NCBI GenBank assembly: GCA_023485645.1
Contig: JAMCZM010000021.1
Coordinates: 1 to 8,769 of the forward strand
Origin: Candidatus Martarchaeota archaeon
GTDB taxonomy: Archaea > Micrarchaeota > Micrarchaeia > Micrarchaeales > Micrarchaeaceae
Reading direction: 5' to 3'
DNA length: 8,769 nucleotides
Part shown: piece after piece, positions 5,787-8,769 of the stretch
Layout: each line of letters opens with the position of its first letter
Numbering within the stretch: position 1 is the first letter of the stretch
Position numbers and translations under genes: made by a program
Notes under the pieces: model-generated
What the model was told of the DNA's origin: nothing
Database searches by the model: none
Seen by the model: the letters and a program-made list of their open reading frames with translations, nothing else

Positions 5787-6431
5787 ATGCCAACAAAAAA
5801 AGAACATATTACATTTGATGATATATACGTAAAATATCAGGATAATCTTTTAGATTATATACTTTTAGGGGCGCTATTGTTAATATCAGTAATAATAGTG
5901 GATACAATATTATCTGTTATTACCGCAATACCGATGTTTATATTTTCAGCTATAAACCCATTAAATACAACTGCTTCATTATTTTCATATTTAATTAGTA
6001 TAATAATACATATAATATCCCCATTAGTGCTTATACTACTAATTACTTCATCTAAATATCTAAAAAAAGAAGGAAGTGATTTGGTGTTTGCGCTTTCTGA
6101 TGGGTGGAAAGATTTAATTTCTTCCAAATTCATATATACCATAATAACTGCTATAATTATTGCATCAATACTAAGTGTTATTGGTGGATTTTTTGGAGCT
6201 ATAATATACGGGGTTATAATTGCGATAATTATTGGAATGTCTATGGTAAAATATTTAACCAAAGAGAACCCAAATACCTTTATAACAGTTTTTCACAAGA
6301 TATACGACAAAGATAATACGTCTGGAGTAATACTTTATCTGATAGTATTATTGCAGTTAATACCTGTTGTAAATGCGATAACATTTTTTTTAATACCAAT
6401 AGGTGTTTTAGTTTTAATGTACACTAATTAA
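5787..6431 (+). CDS. Multi-pass membrane protein of unknown family
   Basis: A 214-aa protein that I do not recognise. A charged cytoplasmic-looking N-terminus (about 1-22, MPTKKEHITFDDIYVKYQDN) is followed by long Ile/Leu/Val-rich stretches at about 22-56, 66-88, 115-155 and 178-212, enough for five to seven helices. A polar loop lies at 89-114 (KKEG ... DGWKDLI) and another at 156-177. The general form recalls small archaeal membrane families such as DUF4013, but I see no diagnostic motif. It follows a good TATA box with a leader of about 9 nt. Its stop lies 4 bp from the stop of the convergent VKOR gene. Confidence 0.75.
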   Translation: MPTKKEHITFDDIYVKYQDNLLDYILLGALLLISVIIVDTILSVITAIPMFIFSAINPLNTTASLFSYLISIIIHIISPLVLILLITSSKYLKKEGSDLVFALSDGWKDLISSKFIYTIITAIIIASILSVIGGFFGAIIYGVIIAIIIGMSMVKYLTKENPNTFITVFHKIYDKDNTSGVILYLIVLLQLIPVVNAITFFLIPIGVLVLMYTN

Positions 6432-6435
6432 TCTA

Positions 6436-6855
6436 TTATTTTTTCAATGAGTATATTGTTATTATAAAAACTACTATCAAGGTAACATCAAGTAATGAGC
6501 AATATTCACATATCTCTCCAAGAGCTGCCATAGCCGACACGGAGTACAATACTGCAACTATCGCTATTAGATACCAGAAGTTTTTCACTGTTTCAAATTT
6601 TTTATTTTTTAAAAAGAATAGAATAATTGCAACTATAGACCAACCAAGAGCATAATACGCTAGAGGTATACCTAATATGTTTGCATATTTGCTAGAGAGG
6701 ACTCCACCACAGTTTATTATTCCTGTGTGCGAACAATAAAGCGGTAAGCTGTTTAGTTCAACTGACGTTAGATATATAGAATCTAAAAGAGCTATAACTA
6801 GCACAAATAGTAATAACCTACTTTTAAATTTATTATCAAATTTCATTTTTAGCAC
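6436..6855 (-). CDS. VKOR-family quinone-linked disulfide-forming membrane protein
   Basis: A 139-aa minimal VKOR domain with four helices (about 12-32, 61-82, 92-112, 120-137). Key residues are the active-site CEYC at 116-119, the loop cysteine pair Cys41 and Cys49 (in INCGGVLSSKY), a conserved Ser at 54/55 and the GIPLAYYALG helix (62-71). In bacteria and archaea, such proteins reoxidise a DsbA-like thiol oxidase outside the membrane and pass electrons to quinone. No fused thioredoxin domain and no DsbA gene is present here, so its partner lies elsewhere. The start is GTG at 6855; the ATG at 6846 (136 aa) is an equally good start, since neither has a clear ribosome-binding site. It converges on the 5787 gene and is divergent from gyrB. 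Confidence 0.92.
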   Translation of the reverse strand: MLKMKFDNKFKSRLLLFVLVIALLDSIYLTSVELNSLPLYCSHTGIINCGGVLSSKYANILGIPLAYYALGWSIVAIILFFLKNKKFETVKNFWYLIAIVAVLYSVSAMAALGEICEYCSLLDVTLIVVFIITIYSLKK

Positions 6856-6881
6856 TCATAAACAAAAGCAATATCTAAACA

Positions 6882-6889
6882 TTATATAC
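6882..6889 (-). promoter_or_regulatory. TATA box of the VKOR gene
   Basis: On the minus strand GTATATAA is centred 31 bp before the GTG at 6855 and 40 bp before the ATG at 6846. The predicted start near 6860 gives a leader of about 4 or 13 nt. Moderately supported; the surroundings are extremely AT-rich. Confidence 0.45.
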
Positions 6890-6904
6890 TAATTTAATAT
6901 AATA

Positions 6905-6924
6905 AATAATACGTTAGTATTATT
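6905..6924. repeat. Perfect 8-bp inverted repeat AATAATAC-GTTA-GTATTATT between VKOR and gyrB
   Basis: AATAATAC (6905-6912) and GTATTATT (6917-6924) are exact complements around GTTA. It lies about midway between the two divergent genes, upstream of both presumed TATA boxes, so it is placed like an operator or a DNA-bending site. Its right arm is part of one of four ATACTAA-type heptamers in this spacer. Confidence 0.5.
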
Positions 6925-6980
6925 AATTATTATCATTAAATTTCTATAATAAGAAGGTTTTTAATACTAAAATACGATAC

Positions 6981-6989
6981 TAATATAAG
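6981..6989 (+). promoter_or_regulatory. Possible TATA box of gyrB
   Basis: TAATATAAG is centred about 25 bp before the gyrB ATG at 7010, which predicts a leaderless transcript. There is no Shine-Dalgarno sequence before the ATG. Tentative, as similar AT-rich strings occur throughout this spacer. Confidence 0.4.
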
Positions 6990-7009
6990 AAAATTTATAG
7001 GCTTGTTTT

Positions 7010-8769
7010 ATGGAAAATAATGATTATTCTGCTAAGGATATAGTTGTGCTTTCTGGAACCCAAGGTGTTAGGAAAAGACCTGCAATGTATATAGGTTCCA
7101 CAGGTATAGCGGGGTTTAATCATTTGCTTTACGAGGTAATTGATAATTCTATAGACGAAGCAACTGCGGGATTTTGCGATACTATAAAAATAACACTTTA
7201 TAATGAAGATGGTATTGATGTTGGGGAGGTATCTGATAACGGGAGAGGCATACCTATAGATATAATACCAAAAGCAAATAAACCAGCGCTCGAAGTTATA
7301 ATGACATCGCTTCATTCTGGGGCGAAATTTGAGAATAAAATATATAAAGTGTCTGGCGGTCTTCATGGTGTCGGATTGACAGTAATAAATTCACTCTCAG
7401 AATATACGGTTGTTACGGTTAAGAAAAATGGAAAGATATACAGGCAGAGTTTTAGTAGAGGTATACCAACCTCAGAGCTTCAGGTAATGGGTGATATAGA
7501 TCCAAATGATAATGGCACCACAATAAAATTCAAGCCAGATAAAGAAATATTTTCGGTAAGTCACTTTGATACAACTACTATAACTGAGCGGTTAGTTGAT
7601 TTATCATTTTTAAATCCTGGGCTTAAAATAGAGTTTAGAGACAAGCGTGGTATAACTGAGGACACTGAAAAGATATACCATTCAAATAATGGTCTTCCAG
7701 ACTTCTTAGATTATATACGCTCTGACAAGGCGCCAATATCAAAGCCGATAATAATGATAAAAGATTATGAATCAATAAAAGTGGAGCTTGCTATACAATA
7801 CGTTGAGAGTTATAGCGAAGAGCTTATTTCATTTGTAAATAGGATAAAGACAGGGGAGGGCGGAACGCATGTAATAGGGTTTCATACAGCGCTTACACGT
7901 GCTATAACAAATTATATACAAAAAAATGTTAAGAGTAAAAACAAGACTGCTGCTATTGAAGGGGAGGATACACGAGAAGGTCTTGTAGGTGTTATCTCTA
8001 TATTAATGCAAAATCCTGAATTTGAGGGGCAGACAAAGGAGAAATTGGGAAATTCAAATATAAAAAGTATGGTTGATAGTTTTGTTTATTCAACATTATC
8101 AACATATTTCGAGGAGAATCCAATAGAGGTTGGAAAGATAATTGCAAAGGTACAAGGCGCTGCGGAAGCGCGCGAATATGCAAGGAGAGCAAGGGAGCTT
8201 GCGCGAAAGAAGGGAATGTTTGATGGTCCTGTACTATCAGGAAAGCTCGCAGATTGTACAGAGGATGATCCAGAGAAAACTGAGATATTTATAGTAGAGG
8301 GAGATAGCGCAGCGGGATCGAGTAAGCAGGGCAGAGATAGGTTCTATCAGGCCATATTGCCATTACGTGGAAAGGTATTGAATGTGGAAAAGGCGACGGA
8401 AGATAAGATATTTGGGAATAAGGAGCTTCATATGATGGTAACAGCTTTTGGCACTGGTATAAAAGAGAGCTTTGATATAAGCAAAATAAGATATGGAAAA
8501 ATAATATTACTTACAGATGCTGATGTTGATGGAAGTCATATACGGACTTTGCTTTTAACATTTTTCTATAGATACCTTAAACAATTAATAGAGAATGGTA
8601 ATGTTTACATAGCCCAGCCTCCGTTATATAAAATATCTAAAGGACGTGAATCCCACTATGTTTATAGTGAAGATGAAATGAATGAAAAATTAAAGCAATT
8701 TGATGGCAATGCAAATATTCAGAGATATAAGGGTCTTGGAGAGATGAATCCTGGCACTTTTCTTTGTCT
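7010..8769 (+). CDS. gyrB: DNA gyrase subunit B (type IIA topoisomerase ATPase subunit), 3' end cut by the window
   Basis: 586 complete codons are open to the right edge; about 40-60 C-terminal residues are missing. GyrB supplies ATP hydrolysis and, with GyrA, introduces negative supercoils. GHKL ATPase motifs: Glu42 and Asn46 in YEVIDNSIDE, DNGRGIP (76-82), GGLHGVG (116-122). The transducer segment includes GEGGTH near 285. Toprim motifs: EGDSAAGSSKQGRDR from Glu430, and DADVDGSH from Asp503. The QRYKGLGEMNP motif follows near the end. The start is ATG at 7010, with an in-frame TAG four codons upstream. Archaeal gyrases are understood to derive from bacteria, and this protein looks typically bacterial-like. 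The last codons (GTFLC after GEMNP) do not match the usual EQLW sequence. No gyrA is visible in the window. Confidence 0.95.
   Translation, partial: MENNDYSAKDIVVLSGTQGVRKRPAMYIGSTGIAGFNHLLYEVIDNSIDEATAGFCDTIKITLYNEDGIDVGEVSDNGRGIPIDIIPKANKPALEVIMTSLHSGAKFENKIYKVSGGLHGVGLTVINSLSEYTVVTVKKNGKIYRQSFSRGIPTSELQVMGDIDPNDNGTTIKFKPDKEIFSVSHFDTTTITERLVDLSFLNPGLKIEFRDKRGITEDTEKIYHSNNGLPDFLDYIRSDKAPISKPIIMIKDYESIKVELAIQYVESYSEELISFVNRIKTGEGGTHVIGFHTALTRAITNYIQKNVKSKNKTAAIEGEDTREGLVGVISILMQNPEFEGQTKEKLGNSNIKSMVDSFVYSTLSTYFEENPIEVGKIIAKVQGAAEAREYARRARELARKKGMFDGPVLSGKLADCTEDDPEKTEIFIVEGDSAAGSSKQGRDRFYQAILPLRGKVLNVEKATEDKIFGNKELHMMVTAFGTGIKESFDISKIRYGKIILLTDADVDGSHIRTLLLTFFYRYLKQLIENGNVYIAQPPLYKISKGRESHYVYSEDEMNEKLKQFDGNANIQRYKGLGEMNPGTFLC

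Noticed and set aside
5855..6262. Minus-strand open frame of 135 codons opposite the 5787 membrane gene
   Set aside because: The plus-strand frame has a TATA box, a proper start and a stop tightly abutting the convergent gene. The minus frame is hydrophobic only because Ile/Leu/Val codons mirror into each other in AT-rich DNA.
6995..7366. Minus-strand open frame of 123 codons at the gyrB start
   Set aside because: It is antisense to the highly conserved ATPase domain of gyrB and has no recognisable features.

Overview
The window comes from an AT-rich archaeon, most likely an ultrasmall DPANN archaeon of the Micrarchaeota/ARMAN type. Archaeal markers are RadA recombinase, archaeal-type diphthine synthase, tRNA-splicing endonuclease, TATA-box promoters about 25-30 nt upstream of starts, and short or absent 5' leaders. 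The lineage pointer is the endonuclease. Its 395 residues look like three fused units (αN-α-βC), the ε2 architecture described from ARMAN-1/ARMAN-2. This assignment is an inference from one gene.

Layout, left to right. (1) 1-622, minus: 5' part of a DUF92/TIGR00297 (TMEM19/VTE6-like) membrane protein that runs off the left edge. (2) 623-874: divergent spacer with a GC-rich hairpin block (691-760) and the radA promoter. (3) 875-3772, plus: compact information-processing operon radA - dph5 - endA (11-bp gap, then an 8-bp overlap). (4) 3822-5500, plus: an envelope pair, a signal-peptide-bearing, C-terminally anchored protein with 22 N-glycosylation sequons, followed 2 bp later by a multi-pass membrane protein. 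(5) 5501-5786: AT-rich spacer with a putative terminator hairpin, tRNA-Lys(CTT) on the minus strand and a TATA element that can serve both the tRNA and the next gene. (6) 5787-6431, plus: unrecognised multi-pass membrane protein, converging with a 4-bp gap on (7) 6436-6855, minus: a minimal VKOR-family disulfide-forming enzyme. (8) 6856-7009: very AT-rich divergent spacer with a perfect hairpin and repeated ATACTAA heptamers. (9) 7010-8769, plus: gyrB, DNA gyrase subunit B, running off the right edge.

Together the genes cover DNA repair and topology (radA, gyrB), translation accuracy and RNA maturation (dph5, endA, tRNA-Lys) and the cell envelope (DUF92 protein, glycoprotein, membrane proteins, VKOR). 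I see no mobile element, CRISPR array, rRNA or defence cassette. The most notable items are the fused endonuclease, the unexplained GC-rich hairpin block upstream of radA, and the heavily glycosylatable envelope gene pair.
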